A stretch of 64,000 nucleotides of DNA from Ectobius pallidus (GCA_964059195.1 CAXKWD010000008.1:43887502-43951501), one strand, 5' to 3'; counted from the stretch's first letter, positions 30,817 to 42,332 are shown. The notes: a model not told the origin generated them from the sequence alone. Numbers and translations: made by a program.

Positions 30817-32746
30817 TAGAGGTGTACATATTCTGATTTTAGCTTGCCTGCCCCATTCAAATTCTGAAACCAGTCACAGCTTTTAACTTGTATGACTTGA
30901 AAGCAAGCCAGATTACAACGATGATAAGAAATACTGTCGCTATGAGTCACAAGCTCTTCATAACTTGGTGGGTTGCACAGGACCTAAGGAAACTGCAAGG
31001 CCTGGCGGAAAGAATATGAAACTGGGTATAGCAGTGCACTGGTAAGTCGTGCAGTTACGTAGTTGAGGAACTTCAGATGTGTTTAGAGAATTTTACCCTG
31101 AAGGAAGCCGAGGAGAAACTAAAATGTGGACAGTTTGAATTATCAATGAACAAAGGTACTAGACCGGCATGGGAAAAATTTTCAAACATTTTCGAGAAAA
31201 CATCATAAAATCATTAATAACAATAACAAAAATCCCTTTAGGCAAGCCGACAAGCTGAGGTAGATTTCGAAGTACTTTTGTTTTAATTTACTGTCGCTGC
31301 GTAGCACTCTTCTTCTTTAGCCTTGGCATGACAAACCCGCAATAATAACTGCAAAAAAGAGGAAAGAGAACTTTTTCAAACATTCAAATCTCGCCTTATA
31401 TGAGAACTATCAAGAAACTAGAGCTTTTCAACGATACCCCACAAGACGTAGTTTCGAAAATTTCGAATTTCCATCCCCATACCCCCACCCCCACTCGTAC
31501 TCCCAAAACCCCCGAATCGTTGGTGTCACTGTGAACTCCATAAGGAGTACTCTAATTTATTCAATCAAAGTTTCCCTCTATACTTCATAGGGGCCGAGAT
31601 ATAAATGTTTTAAAATTTCAACCCCCTCCCCCGACCACCCTCTAAGGCCAATATTGCTCATTAACGAACTTGTCTGAACTATTGGGCCTAGAAATAACAT
31701 AACAAAATTTGATTCAAATATCTTGAAAATTACGGCCGCTAGCGTGTAAAGATATATATGCATATATATAAATATATATATATATAAATATATATACAGT
31801 GAACTCTCGATAATTCGGACCTCAATACGCCGGACTTTGGATAAGTCGGACGGATTCTTGACGATCCAGACCCAGATCTACAGTCATTCTACGGCCATTT
31901 CAAGACTGCAAGAGAAGTAATTGTTTAAAAGCAACAGAAAAAGTGTACACAGAAGAACATTTACAGTGTCTCTCGACCTAAATCTCCTCAGAAAAATATG
32001 CTCAAAGTTCCCACATCAATCATCGTGTCCTAATAACGTAATAGTGTGTATTTCAGACTCTGACTAGTGATCTTATTATAGTACTGAAGTGTTATTTGTT
32101 TTTGTTCCAATTGTAAGTTGCCTATATTCTGCCTCATACATTTTTCTTGTGGCTTAAACACGAAATTTCAATACTTAGATATCATTTCCACATTCCCCCT
32201 CCATAAGCCGGACATTTCATAACTCGGACAGACCCCTGCCCACTTTATTCCGGTTTATCGAGAGTTCACTGTATATACATATATATATATATATATAAAT
32301 ATATATATACATATACATATACTGTATATAAATATAAATATCACAATTTTTTAACAGGCGGTGTTTCGTACTTAGGGAGGCATGAAACGTAACAATATGA
32401 ACGAATTTTTTGAAAGTCATTAGGTAGATTTTTCTTCGAAACCTACCTAATAATAAAAATAATAATTGTGTTAAGACGCTAAAACGATTTTTAATACTTT
32501 ATTCACCTTTTATTTATCTGCATGGTGAATTTCTTCTACTAGCATGTAGAAAAGCAAGAAAGTATTACCTACACTCAGCAACTACAGTTGTTTAGCTGAT
32601 AGGAATGTCGCAAGCTTATTCTGACTTGCCTAGGCTGGGTTTGACCTGACCCATCAGGCTTAAAGAAACCTGCCTGCTTCCTAGCTATGACGCTGGCAAC
32701 TTGCTTGCCTGGCGTTCAAGCTAAAATCGAGATTTGTACACCTCTG
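30817..32746. mobile_element. hAT-type element (TSD CAATTATT)
   Basis: The ends TAGAGGTGTACATATTCTGA and TTTGTACACCTCTG are inverted repeats flanked by CAATTATT (30809-30816, 32747-32754). Sub-terminal GCTTGCCTG copies occur at both ends. No transposase is seen. A pogo-like MITE (31797-32271) lies inside, in a (TA)n tract. The 30920-31730 and 32280-32690 parts hold no recognisable gene. Confidence 0.85.
31797..32271. mobile_element. Tigger-like MITE (TA duplication)
   Basis: The ends CAGTGAACTCTCGATAATTC and CGGTTTATCGAGAGTTCACTG, with TA on both sides, match the classic Tigger-type end. Internal ATAAGTCGGAC and ATAACTCGGAC repeats sit near both termini. It is 475 bp with no coding region. 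Confidence 0.93.
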
Positions 32747-32763
32747 CAATTATTACGCTCATA

Positions 32764-33087
32764 TTATTGGTAATTAATAATAAATAAAATTATATTTGGA
32801 AGAAAGCAGTTCGTTCGTTGAAAATGCCACTGTTCGAAATAGTACCTACTGGTGATCAGAGTTGTTCCTACTGCGTACATTTTCGAACGATATTCTGGAA
32901 ATGAAAGATTGATTGCCATGACCAATTTTACTGCTGTTTGACTTTCATATTTTTGTGAAAGGTCAACTACATTGCCAACTGTGTGATTACAATACAATTG
33001 AATTTTCTTCTTACGGTTTCGTCTTTGTCGCAAAATAACAACAGCTGCAGCAGCAGCAGCTACGGCACCTAAATCCAAAGCGGACAT
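32764..33087 (-). CDS. Possible N-terminal exon of the Harbinger transposase gene
   Basis: The minus-strand frame starts MSALDLGAVAAAAAAVVILR followed by QRRNRKKK. Harbinger nucleases (HARBI1-like) often begin with an alanine-rich, then arginine-rich stretch, and the position 160 bp inside the right terminus, facing inward, fits the transposase slot. No catalytic domain follows; the hAT insertion at 30817-32746 and probable deletion removed or separated it. Identification rests on composition and place only. Confidence 0.4.
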   Translation of the reverse strand: MSALDLGAVAAAAAAVVILRQRRNRKKKIQLYCNHTVGNVVDLSQKYESQTAVKLVMAINLSFPEYRSKMYAVGTTLITSRYYFEQWHFQRTNCFLPNIILFIINYQ

Positions 33088-33588
33088 TTCATCTGCGCAC
33101 TTCTAGCAGGTGTGAACAGAAAGAGGTATGCGCCTACAATAATGGAGCCGCAAGAGACTAGGTGCATGCGTGAGCTTGCACCGTTGCATGCGCAGATGCA
33201 CTGGAGAGGCACGGCAACTAGGCGCAAGGCGCACAGGTGTGAACGCGGCTTAAGAAAGGAAGGTCATTTCAATCGATGTTACAGCACAGTATTTGCAAAG
33301 ATATGTACCATCGTTCATTCTTCAAATAGATCCCACCTGTCTCTCATTATTTATTATGTTCAATTAGCTTTTGGCCTAGGTATCGAAAATATGATACATT
33401 ACGCTGATCTCCATCTTGGAAAGAAACCGCGGTTTTCTCACTTTACAGCTCCTTCATGGCCGGTTTGCATCTTACTGCTGTAAAAGTCGAAACCGAGCAT
33501 GGTGCAACGAAAGTATGACTTTACCGGGGTAAACTAAGCAACTTTACTGCGGTATTCTGAATACCGAGGTTGGTGAACTCGGCCATTA

Positions 33589-34001
33589 GCCATTAAAGAT
33601 CTTGTTAATTTAACGTCCGAATTTACTGGTGTTTCTGCGAATACTGTAAACTCTATTTGTACGGAAAAACACAGAACTGGAAAAGTGTCAACACCTTCAA
33701 AGACAAGGAAACGCGAGAAAACTGTGCTTGAAACGAAGTGTGATGACTTTGTAAGAAATGCTGTGCGTCGTAAAGTGCACCAGTTTTTCTTGGACAATGA
33801 ATTGGGAAGGTGCTAGCGGTTGTTAATAGTGATACAGACTTACCTGATCAGACTTACAGATCAAGTTTTAGTATTCTATTGAAGGAGATTGGGTTCGAGT
33901 AACTTACGTGAAGAGGAACAGGGCTTTGGAGAAGAGACTATCTTCGGGAAATACGCAATGTAAGACAGCAAGGTCGTAAAGTGTACTATCTTGATGAAAC
34001 G
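33589..34001 (+). pseudogene. Mariner/IS630-like transposase, 3' part, ending at YLDET
   Basis: It continues the frame from 28469: AIKDLVNLTSEFTGVSAN, TGKVSTPSKTRKREKTVL, CDDFVRNAVRRKVHQFFLDN, then after a frameshift near 33810 VNSDTDLPDQTYRSSFSILL and GRKVYYLDET. The aspartate of YLDET is the first catalytic residue of this family. The gene is cut right after it by SINE/minisatellite material. Stops at about 33900 and 33909 add to the decay. No terminal repeats of its own element were found. Confidence 0.75.
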
Positions 34002-34060
34002 TGATTCGAACTCGGGACCCCTAGCAATAGAGCTAGGAGTCTTAACGCATTATGACATGA
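34002..34060 (-). repeat. SINE family 1 head, copy 3 (partial)
   Basis: On the minus strand: a B box (GGTCCCGAGTTCGAATC-type) and an A box (ATAATGCGTTAAGAC-type, diverged). Body and tail are missing because the SINE abuts the transposase remnant. Confidence 0.7.
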
Positions 34061-34079
34061 GCGATTGTTGAGCAGTGAA

Positions 34080-34985
34080 GGAAGATTTCATATATTTGAG
34101 TTATTTTAGTGTTCATGAGTGCTAACGAAAGAATCAGTTTATATAATTTTTAAAGGCTACATTTTGTTAGTTTTGAAAAGAGTAGTGTTGGTGCAAGGGG
34201 ATTTTTCTGCATCAATTGAGCCATGTTTTATGTTATAATAAATGTTTTTTAAAATTGTCATATATTATGTATGGTGTCATATATTATGTATATATGTGAA
34301 ATATTTTGTTTTCTGAAATGTTCTGTTGTCATATGTACAGCGTTTTTTATAATTGTGAAATATTATGTTTGGTGCAAGGGTATTTTTTTGTGAAATAGCC
34401 TATTTTGTTGCAAGTGTCGTTGTTATAATTCCGTGAAATATTATGCTTGGTGCAAGGGTATTCTTTTATTTTAAAATATTTTGTTTTTTTATAATTGCTT
34501 TGGCATTAATAATAGTGAAATAATGCTTGGTGCAAGGGTCTTTTTTATTTTAAAATATAATTTCTTTTTTATAATCGTTCGCCATTGTTTTTGTGTATGG
34601 TGCAAAGGTCTTTTTTTATTGTGAAATAGCCTATTTTGTTGCAAGTGTTGTTGTTGTTGTTGTAATTCCGTGAAATATTATGCTTGGTGCAAGGGTATTT
34701 TTTTTTATTTTAAAATATTTTGTTTTTTATAATCACTTTTAATAATAGTGAAATATAATGCTTGGTGCAAGGGTCTTTTTTATTTTAAAATATAATTTGT
34801 TTTCTTTTATAATCATTCCCCATCGTTTTTTGTAAGTGTGAAAGATTATGTGGCGCCGATTATGTTGGCGTTGGTGCAAGGGAAAATCGTTTTAAATGAG
34901 AAATATTATGTTGGCTCTGAAAAGAGCTGTTTTGGTGCAAGGGTATTTTAATTGTGAAATATTATGTTGGCCCTGAAAAGAGCCT
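34080..34985 (-). repeat. Long minisatellite array (GGTGCAAGGG units)
   Basis: At least nine units with GGTGCAAGGG (about 34192, 34371, 34453, 34530, 34600, 34686, 34765, 34874 and 34932), alternating with GTGAAATATTATG and ATTTTAAAATAT segments. A run of G's closes it near 34990-35006. Longest array of this family in the window; it lies upstream of the SINE head in SINE orientation. Confidence 0.8.
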
Positions 34986-35009
34986 TTGGTGGGGGGGGGG
35001 GGGGGGAAT

Positions 35010-35960
35010 GTTCATTTCTGCAGCATTAATTAATTATTCGGAATTCTTCTGTACACACCATTCAAGTCTAATATTAGTTTCCCGGCAATATCATAGTAGG
35101 ATCTCTTTCTTCTTCTTTCCCAGCTTTCGTCCCAATACATGTAATAGTATCTCATAGTACGATCCATAAACACAGTGAGCTGCATTACCGGCGTTGAGTA
35201 GCGGCCGGCGGGTGGCTAGGAGCGGCTGGCGGGATAGGGGAAGAGGTCAGGCGGGGAAGAAGCCGGCGGGCGAGTATGGAGTGGAAAGGCAACTAGGGTG
35301 AGACCAATTTTACTCTTATTCCAAGCTATGTTCTATTTTCGAATGCATCGAATTATTTTTCCAAATTTATAATGAAACGTTTGTAAGCATTAAGCCGCTC
35401 GGTTAGTTCAGAACACAAGCAGTGGTGTCAAATACGTATAGTGCGCTCGCTCCGCCCATGGCTTAGTAATTCAATTTCAGTCCAGTACTTCGCACGCTTT
35501 TCTTTACATCAGGTTCTCTTCTTAGGCTGGCGGAGGGACACAATTTCAACATTGTTTCGTCTCGTAAAAATTAAAACTATAATGTTGAGGAGATAAGGCT
35601 GGACCCTGGATATTTCTTAAACATATATATTAATGGCTAAAGACAAATATAAGGTGCCAATTAGGCTCCGCCCATTGCGTTGCTATGGCGACAGCACCTG
35701 ACGGCCGGCGACCATCCGACCGTTCCCGAGCTCCGCGCTGATTCACTTGATATTCCCTACCCCTTGTACTAAATATTGAAAATATGATTACAATGATGCG
35801 AGAGTGCCCCTTGTACCAAATATTCAAAATACGAGAGAGGACGTACTATGATATTGTGCAGGGAAGAGTTTTAGATTTAATAGGTTTGATACCCAAACAA
35901 CAACTTCGTTCATAAGATATTTAATATATAGGGCCTACATCTGTCCCATTTAAAACTTCT
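35010..35960. repeat. Unclassified repeat-rich interval
   Basis: A GC-rich piece (35195-35290, GCGGCCGGCGGGTGGC) resembles 48635-48720. The part at 35630-35830 (ATAAGGTGCC, TAGGCTCCGCCCA, CTTGTACCAAATATTCAAAA) is the inverted counterpart of 45280-45530. No gene is supported. Confidence 0.5.
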
Positions 35961-35964
35961 CTAG

Positions 35965-36146
35965 AACCAAAAATGCTCTTTTCAGAACCAACATAACATT
36001 TCACAATTAACTTATATAAAACAATATCCTTACTATTTATCATGTATTTCACATCTCTGTAGTAAATAGGCTAGAAGAATTCTCAATTTTTATTGCAACG
36101 ATCACTAATGGCGTAGTGGTTAAAGCGATAGACTATAACGCTAGTG
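35965..36146 (+). repeat. Minisatellite unit plus SINE family 1 head, copy 4 (left piece)
   Basis: TTTTCAGAACCAACATAACAT is followed by a SINE A box (TGGCGTAGTGGTTAAAGC) and CGCTAGTG. The SINE is split here by the LINE and resumes at 42333. Confidence 0.8.
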
Positions 36147-36176
36147 ACGTGAGACTGTGATGACGTGCTGTGCTTG

Positions 36177-36570
36177 AGCTCCGAGAATCTTTATAGTTTT
36201 CAATATTAATTAGCTAATATCTGAGTTATAACTTTTAAATATAATTGCAGTTTATATACTTTTGTTCCTCAAACATAAATTTTGCAAGTTAATCAAATTA
36301 AAGCCTTTATTACTTAACTTACAAATTGCAATAACCTAGGCTTGTAGATATCCGCCATATTGTTACGAAATCAGCTCCGAGAATCTTTATAGTTTTTCAA
36401 TATTAATTAGCTAGTATCTGAGTTATAACTTTTAAATATAATTGCAGTTAATATATTTTTGTTTCTCAAACATAAATTTTGCAAGTTAATCATTTAAGGC
36501 CTTTTTTATTTAACTTACAAATAATTACAATAGCCTAGGCTACTAGCTGTCCGCCATTTTGTTAGGAAAT
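36177..36570 (+). promoter_or_regulatory. LINE 5' UTR: two tandem monomers of about 195 bp
   Basis: GCTCCGAGAATCTTTATAG opens both units (36177 and 36371). Each continues through TCTGAGTTATAACTTTTAAA and CATAAATTTTGCAAGTTAAT and ends near CCGCCAT. Tandem 5' monomers act as internal promoters in some LINEs (mouse L1); that role is inferred here. Confidence 0.7.
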
Positions 36571-36682
36571 CAGCTGTTCACAGACACGCCTATTATCGTC
36601 ACTTTAATATTATTATTATTCCTTTGTCTTATTATCATTGTTTCTGATTTTACTAACTTTTTGTTCTTTCTCTGTTGCAGAA

Positions 36683-37777
36683 ATGACTTCCAGCGGGATA
36701 TGTGGAAATTGTACTGACCATGTAGATGAGGGTATACAGTGTGATTCATGTGATGTGTGGTTTCATTTTAAATGTGTTAGGTTATGTTTGGATGATGTTC
36801 CCGATGGAGATTGGCTGTGTAGACTATGCATCAAGGACAGGGAGATTAAAGACCTAAAATGTGCTATTGATTTGTTACAGGACGACGTGAAGAAACTGCA
36901 AGCTGAACTGAAGGGCAGAAATGATGTACCAGTAAATTATAATGATGTAAATTGTAACTTGCAGGTTGACCTCATGGAAGGAACTAGTGATGATGTAAAT
37001 TTTAATTCCAGTTTCGTTTCCTTTGCAGATATTCTGAGAAGGTCTAATCGCAGAAGGAGATCATCCAGAATGAATGAGATAGCAGTGCAGAACCCTCAGC
37101 CTGTCAGTACTAACAATAGATTCTCTGTTCTAGATACTGAAGATGATGCTGTAGAAACAGAAGAAGCCCAGCCACCCAGACCAGCTACTACTTGTAGCCC
37201 CACTAATAAGAGAAAGATTTTAGTTTTAGGTAGCAGTCATGCCAGACACATGGGATCTGCTCTTCAAGATGCCGTAGGAGACGATTTTCAAGTGCAATGT
37301 TTATGTAAACCTAATGCTGGACTTAGTGATGTTGTTTCAGGTATCAAGGGACTGACCAAAGGATTCACCAAGGAGGACCGGGTGGTGATTATTGGAGGAG
37401 CCGGGAACAGCTTAGACAGAGATCCGAGCTATTCAGTTGCAGCAGATCTTGATAGTATTTCTGAAGGTAGCATGCATACTAATATAGATTTTGTTGAATT
37501 ATTCCACAGGTACGACAAGCCCTCGCTTCGATCAAAGGTAAAAGCTGTAAATGATAAGTTGTGGAAATTCTCTAGTGATCATATTAACTTCAATGTTGTT
37601 TCTGTTAGCAGCTTAAGAAGGGAAGAGTATACCAGGCATGGACTTCATCTCAACCTTCGAGGAAAGAAGACACTGGCAGCACTGGTTGCAGAGGAGCTGA
37701 AGTGTAATGTACTAGATTGTAACAGGCCTATTCCTGTCATAGATGGTGGCTCGACTAGTTTTTTAGGGGGAATCTAA
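36683..37777 (+). CDS. LINE ORF1: PHD finger plus SGNH/esterase-like domain
   Basis: The start is taken at MTSSGICGNC rather than the upstream in-frame ATG at 36638, because the extra residues are non-conserved and a pyrimidine-rich UTR precedes it. Residues 6-50 form a C4HC3 PHD finger (CGNC, CDSC, WFHFKC, WLCRLC). A short coiled coil follows (IKDLKCAIDLLQDDVKKLQA). The C-terminal half has SGNH-hydrolase blocks LVLGSSHARHMG, VIIGGAGNS and HGLHLNLRGKK. PHD and esterase domains are known in ORF1 proteins of CR1/L2-type LINEs, where they are thought to aid RNA and membrane or chromatin interaction. The frame is intact. Confidence 0.88.
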   Translation: MTSSGICGNCTDHVDEGIQCDSCDVWFHFKCVRLCLDDVPDGDWLCRLCIKDREIKDLKCAIDLLQDDVKKLQAELKGRNDVPVNYNDVNCNLQVDLMEGTSDDVNFNSSFVSFADILRRSNRRRRSSRMNEIAVQNPQPVSTNNRFSVLDTEDDAVETEEAQPPRPATTCSPTNKRKILVLGSSHARHMGSALQDAVGDDFQVQCLCKPNAGLSDVVSGIKGLTKGFTKEDRVVIIGGAGNSLDRDPSYSVAADLDSISEGSMHTNIDFVELFHRYDKPSLRSKVKAVNDKLWKFSSDHINFNVVSVSSLRREEYTRHGLHLNLRGKKTLAALVAEELKCNVLDCNRPIPVIDGGSTSFLGGI

Positions 37778-38655
37778 GTGAAAGAATCCAACAGCTTAGG
37801 CCTATATGCATATCTAAAGTCAATAATAGTAATACACTAAGGCCTATAGCTAGAAATAATAAATCATTTGCAGTATTTCATCAAAACATAAGGGGGCTTG
37901 AAAATAAAATTGAAGAATCTAACTTAGCCATTCAGGATACAATTAATTCTAAAAAACAGGAAATTCAAGTTATTTGTCTAACGGAACACCACTGTGCAGA
38001 AACAGATCTGGAACAATCAAAAATTGATAACTTTTCACTATGTTCAAAATTTTGTAGACATTCCATAAAATGTGGAGGTGTGAGTATATTTATCAAAAGA
38101 AACTTACATTTCAGTGATATAGACACAAGTTCTTTCTGTAAAGAACAGGATTTTGAATGTTGTTCAGCCAGATTGGATTTTGACAATGATACATTTGTAA
38201 TACTAACCATTTACAGGGCACCATCAGGTAATTTCAATTATTTTGTAAATCAGTTAGAAAGGGTTCTTAATTCACTGTATAGTACTAATGTAAATATTAT
38301 ACTGTGTGGGGACTTTAATGTAGATTTCTCAATTGCTGGTGAGAAGAAGATCAGACTGATATCTTTATTGGGTAGCTATAATCTAGATTTCATAGTAAAC
38401 TTTCCAACGAGAATTCAGAACGACTCCCAAACAACAATAGATAATATATTCATAGATATAGAAAAACATTTTAATTTTAAAGTATTTCCAATATTAAATG
38501 GATTATCAGATCATGATGCACAAATGTTAGTGCTGAACAATATTAAAGTAAATTCGAACAGTAAACATGCTCATAGTAATATGACTAGAGTAATGAATGA
38601 CGATTCAATTTTAAATTTCAAACAAGATCTTGCGAATGAAAACTGGGAATCTATG
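37759..38655 (+). CDS. LINE ORF2, N-terminal part: APE-type endonuclease
   Basis: The frame overlaps the end of ORF1 by about 19 bp, suggesting re-initiation. Apurinic-endonuclease blocks follow in order: FHQNIRGLENKIEE, VICLTEHH, ILTIYRAPSGN, ILCGDFNVDF, TTIDNIF and NGLSDHDAQML. The GDFN and SDH catalytic residues are present. The frame is interrupted after NENWESM by an insertion at 38656 and resumes at about 40112. The exact initiation codon is unclear. Confidence 0.88.
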
Positions 38656-40106
38656 TGTAGGATCAGGGGGCGTATATTTGTGATAGCGGACTGTAAGAGT
38701 CCCTAATACATACACGAGATTGAAAATTTAGTTGTGCTTAACACTTTTCGTGCTAACCACAACTAATGAGATCTCTGGAGGAGGACCACCTCCATTGTAT
38801 TGGAGGAATTGAATTGAATAAGCTTTATAGCATACATCACTCAATGAAACCATGGATATAAGACATAATATTTAATTATAAGCTAAAAACACACGAACGA
38901 ATACACTTTCACTTGGTTGAAAAGCGTTGAAAACAAAGATAGTAGGTCTTCAGCTGAAAGTATTCTTGAAGATAGCATTTACATATCAATACAATGGTTG
39001 ACAATCTTCTAGTATGTAGTGTTTGTGTTTGATGTATATGTGAATCCATCTTAACGCATGAGATTGAAGTTATGATTCAAGGATGTGAACATTGTCACCA
39101 TCTACCATATAAATGATTGAATGAAAGTTTGTAGATAATAGAGATGAAAATTTAGTCTTGAAGTCACATATAATCACATTTGTGAATAAATATATATCTG
39201 TCCGTGAAGCGTGACACTTGTAGAAATAGTTTTCAAGACTAGAAACTGAATGTCAAGTCTGATGGATAAGCTATTTAATGATAGCTAAATCGCAACAATA
39301 AGATCGATGTTTAATGCGTAGATGTGTGGAAATTGGAATCACTTCTAGTAACACTAATGATTACTTACTTGAAGCGAAGTAAATGTCCTTATTTAGATTG
39401 ATAATAGCAGAATCTTTATCTGCTATAAGAATGAGAATATGTGTCGTGATGTCCCAGCTATTTAGCAATTAGCAAAACACAACACAGAAACGCCATTTTG
39501 CCAGGCATAAATTGAATGAATGAATAAGTACATTTCTTGATGCACTAGAAGTATTGCTTACTTGACGAAGCATATGATAAAGAAGCGTAGAACTTGTAGG
39601 ATATATTATCCACACAAATAATAGAATGAATGTTGATGATCAGACTATATCACGATAATCCGAAGCACCAAAGAAAACATGAATCCTTTCATGTTTGAGT
39701 AATGGATTGTTGAAGTGAAGAAGAAGGAAGTCAAGTCATTGAGCTATATGAAATGCATATAAACTGCTCAAGAAATGTATCCTGAAGACTGGATACAAAA
39801 AATAATAATCAAATATGAATAATAACAGACAATGAATAGGGATAATAGCTTGCAAGATAGAAAATGAATGTTATTTAAATAGTAGGCCTAATATGAGTAA
39901 AGTTGACTTCAGAAACAGAAAGTGACAAAGAAAGATATCCAAGGCCAACATGATAGGCTAAATCTAATGTTGTAAGTAAATGAATATAGGATGTAATGCA
40001 ATAACCTAAAATCTAAACTTATAACAATAAAATTAGAGAAAAATGATGAATAGTATACTGCTGTCAAGTTGGCAGCAAAATAATTAAACTTGTACATAGT
40101 TTAAAG
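38656..40106. mobile_element. 1.45-kb insertion in LINE ORF2 (possible solo LTR, TSD CTATG)
   Basis: CTATG flanks it at 38651-38655 and 40107-40111. It begins TGTAGGATCAGGGGGCG, as some LTRs do, but ends TTTAAAG rather than a clear CA, and no terminal inverted repeat is seen. No coding region. Removing it leaves the two ORF2 halves offset by one frame, so a small indel has also occurred. Confidence 0.4.
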
Positions 40107-40111
40107 CTATG

Positions 40112-42194
40112 ATTGAACACTATGTTATCCTATGACAAAGTAGATAGTAAATTAAGTGAATTCCTAAACATAGTGTCACGACATTTTGAGGCAAATTTTC
40201 CAAAAAAGAAAACTGCTAATTTACCTAATTCAAGGAATAACACATGGTTAACTGCTGGTATTAAAATATCATGTGCAAACAAAAGAGAGCTCTACCTAAA
40301 ATATAGAACCAGTAACAACCAAACTCATAAGGAATACTATAAAAAGTATTGCAACACACTGAAGAAAGTAATCAAAGAAGCAAAAAGTAGGCATTTTTCA
40401 CAAGTAATTGATAAATCAAATAATAAAGTTAAGACTGTATGGAATATAATAAAAAACGAAACAGGGAGAACAAAGGGAAACAATGATTGTACATCATTAA
40501 TATACCAAGACATAAAACTAGATAATTTATCAGACATTACAAATGCTTTTAATAGTCACTTTATAAATATTGCAGATAAATGTAATCCTATAAATAATAT
40601 TAACATTAAGGCAGTAGACCTACTAACAAAATCTACAGTTTGGAACCATAGATTTCAATTGAACCTGACTTCTCACAAAGAAATTGAAAATATAATCAAG
40701 TCTCTCAAAAGTAAAAGCTCGTCTGGATGGGATGAAATAAGTGGTAGGTTATTAAAAAGTTGCTCATCGGAACTCAGTAAACCTCTTAGTCACATATTCA
40801 ATTGTTCATTAGAAAATGGAATATTTCCAGAAAGACTGAAGCATGCTATTGTTAAGCCCCTCTTTAAAAAAGGTGAAAAAAATCTACCATCAAATTATAG
40901 ACCTATATCGCTCTTAACCTCATTTTCAAAAGTTTTTGAAAAAGTCATGTACAAACGCATAATACACTATCTTAATTTGAATGACATTCTTACTTCATCT
41001 CAGTTTGGATTTAGAAGTGGCATGTCCACTGAGAATGCTACATTTCAACTTACTACAGAAATACTGGAAGCGTTAGATAAAAAGAAATATGCTCTGGGAA
41101 TTTTCTGCGACTTAGCTAAAGCGTTTGACTGTATAAATCATGAAATATTACTTCAAAAATTGGATCATTATGGGTTCGATAATTTAACACTTAAGTGGTT
41201 CAAATCATATCTTTCTGATAGAACTCAAAAGGTAATAATAAATGGAAATGAATCTAACTTAGGGGTTGTTAAGAATTGGGTACCTCAGGGATCAATACTA
41301 GGACCTTTGCTCTTTTTAATTTTCATTAATGACTTGCCCTATAACTTAAGTGACGAATCAAAGGTATGGCTCTTCGCAGATGATACTAGTGTACTTGTAA
41401 CAGGAACGTCACAAGAACATTTATCAAGAATAGCTACAAAGGCTTTTCACGAGTTAAACACATGGTTTCTAGCTAATAAAATGACACTTAATATTGATAA
41501 GACCCATTTTATACAATTTAGAACAAAAAACAGATGTATCTCAAATCTTGAAATTAATTATGGAACACAAATCATACAAGAAATTAGCAATGTAAAATTT
41601 TTAGGACTGCAAATTGACCAAAATCTTGACTGGAAGACACACATAGAAATGATAGGTTCAAAACTGAGTTCAGCGTGCTTTGCTTTAAGAATTTTGAATA
41701 ATATATTAAAACAGGATGCATTACTTGCATATTTTCACTCGGTAATGAGGTACGGGATCATATTCTGGGGCAACTCTTCCCATAGGGAGAAAATATTTAG
41801 ATTACAAAAGCGGGCAATAAGAATAATATGTGGAAAGAAAAAAAGGGAATCTTGTAAACCGCTATTTGAAAAATTAAAAGTCCTCACTCTTACAGGGGAG
41901 TATATATACTCTGTTATGTGTTATGTAGTGAATAATATTGATAAATTTCAAACTAATTTTAGTGTACACGGACGTACTACCAGAAACATGAATGATCTAC
42001 ACAGACCAAATAACTCGTTAAAACTCTTTCAGAAGGGTGCTTATTATTCTGCAGTACAGATATATAACAAGCTTCCAAACAACATTAAATTATTATGTAT
42101 TCAAAGAAAGAGCAAACCTTTCAAAACAGCTGTCAAGGAATGTTTAATAACTCACACCTTCTACAATTTGGAGGAATATTTCCAGCTTGGATAA
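40112..42194 (+). CDS. LINE ORF2, reverse-transcriptase part
   Basis: About 690 codons open. RT blocks: KSSSGWDEISGRLLKS, KPLFKKGEKNLPSNYRPISL, SQFGFRSGMSTENA, GIFCDLAKAFDCINHEIL, WVPQGSILGPLLFLIFINDL and the catalytic LFADDTSVLV, then VKFLGLQIDQNLDWKTHI. The C-terminal region has RLQKRAIRIICGKK and YNKLPNNIK. All catalytic aspartates are present. With the upstream endonuclease this would be a competent ORF2 except for the insertion. Confidence 0.92.
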
Positions 42195-42332
42195 ATTTGG
42201 CAGCTTACAGTTTCTGTAGGCCTATATTATTGTTATAACATGCATGTATTTTTTGATCTGACGTGTTCTATATCCTTGAGCCCCGCTCAACACAGGATCT
42301 ACAGGACGAGATATCTACATCTACATACATCT

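Larger units (their letters stand above)
29424..33250 (+). mobile_element. Inner PIF/Harbinger element with MADF gene (TSD TAA)
   Basis: The ends AGCCGCGTTCACACCTGTGC and its exact reverse complement are flanked by TAA (29421-29423, 33251-33253). An empty paralogous site at about 28855-28890 (TTTGGTTGAGGTGAGAAAGG) shows the sequence before insertion. CG-rich TGCGC motifs recur near both ends. It carries an accessory MADF gene and a short minus-strand frame near the other end, and has a SINE and a hAT inside. Confidence 0.92.
28470..33585. mobile_element. Outer PIF/Harbinger-type element (TSD TTA)
   Basis: The ends TGGCCGAGTGCACCA and TGGTGAACTCGGCCA are flanked by TTA (28467-28469, 33586-33588). 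Excision restores the transposase frame (CCA GAT TTA GCC), so the boundary is firm. Sub-terminal CCGCGGTAAAC and TACCGGGGTAAAC copies occur near both ends. It contains a repeated segment (28680-28985 resembles 29238-29420 plus 33254-33350) and a second Harbinger. A TTA duplication is typical of PIF/Harbinger; no own transposase is visible. Confidence 0.88.
36151..42332 (+). mobile_element. Nearly full-length CR1/L2-like LINE inserted in a SINE
   Basis: It is flanked by ACGT (36147-36150, 42333-42336); joining the flanks rebuilds the SINE between its A and B boxes. Order: 5' UTR with two monomers of about 195 bp, ORF1 (PHD finger and esterase-like), ORF2 (endonuclease and reverse transcriptase), short 3' UTR and an ATCTAC-type tail. 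Without the 1.45-kb insertion the LINE is about 4.7 kb. Open frames are mostly intact, so it moved recently compared with its surroundings. Confidence 0.9.

Noticed and set aside
34954..35157. 67-residue frame across a poly-G run
   Set aside because: Glycine codons come from the homopolymer; no conserved sequence.
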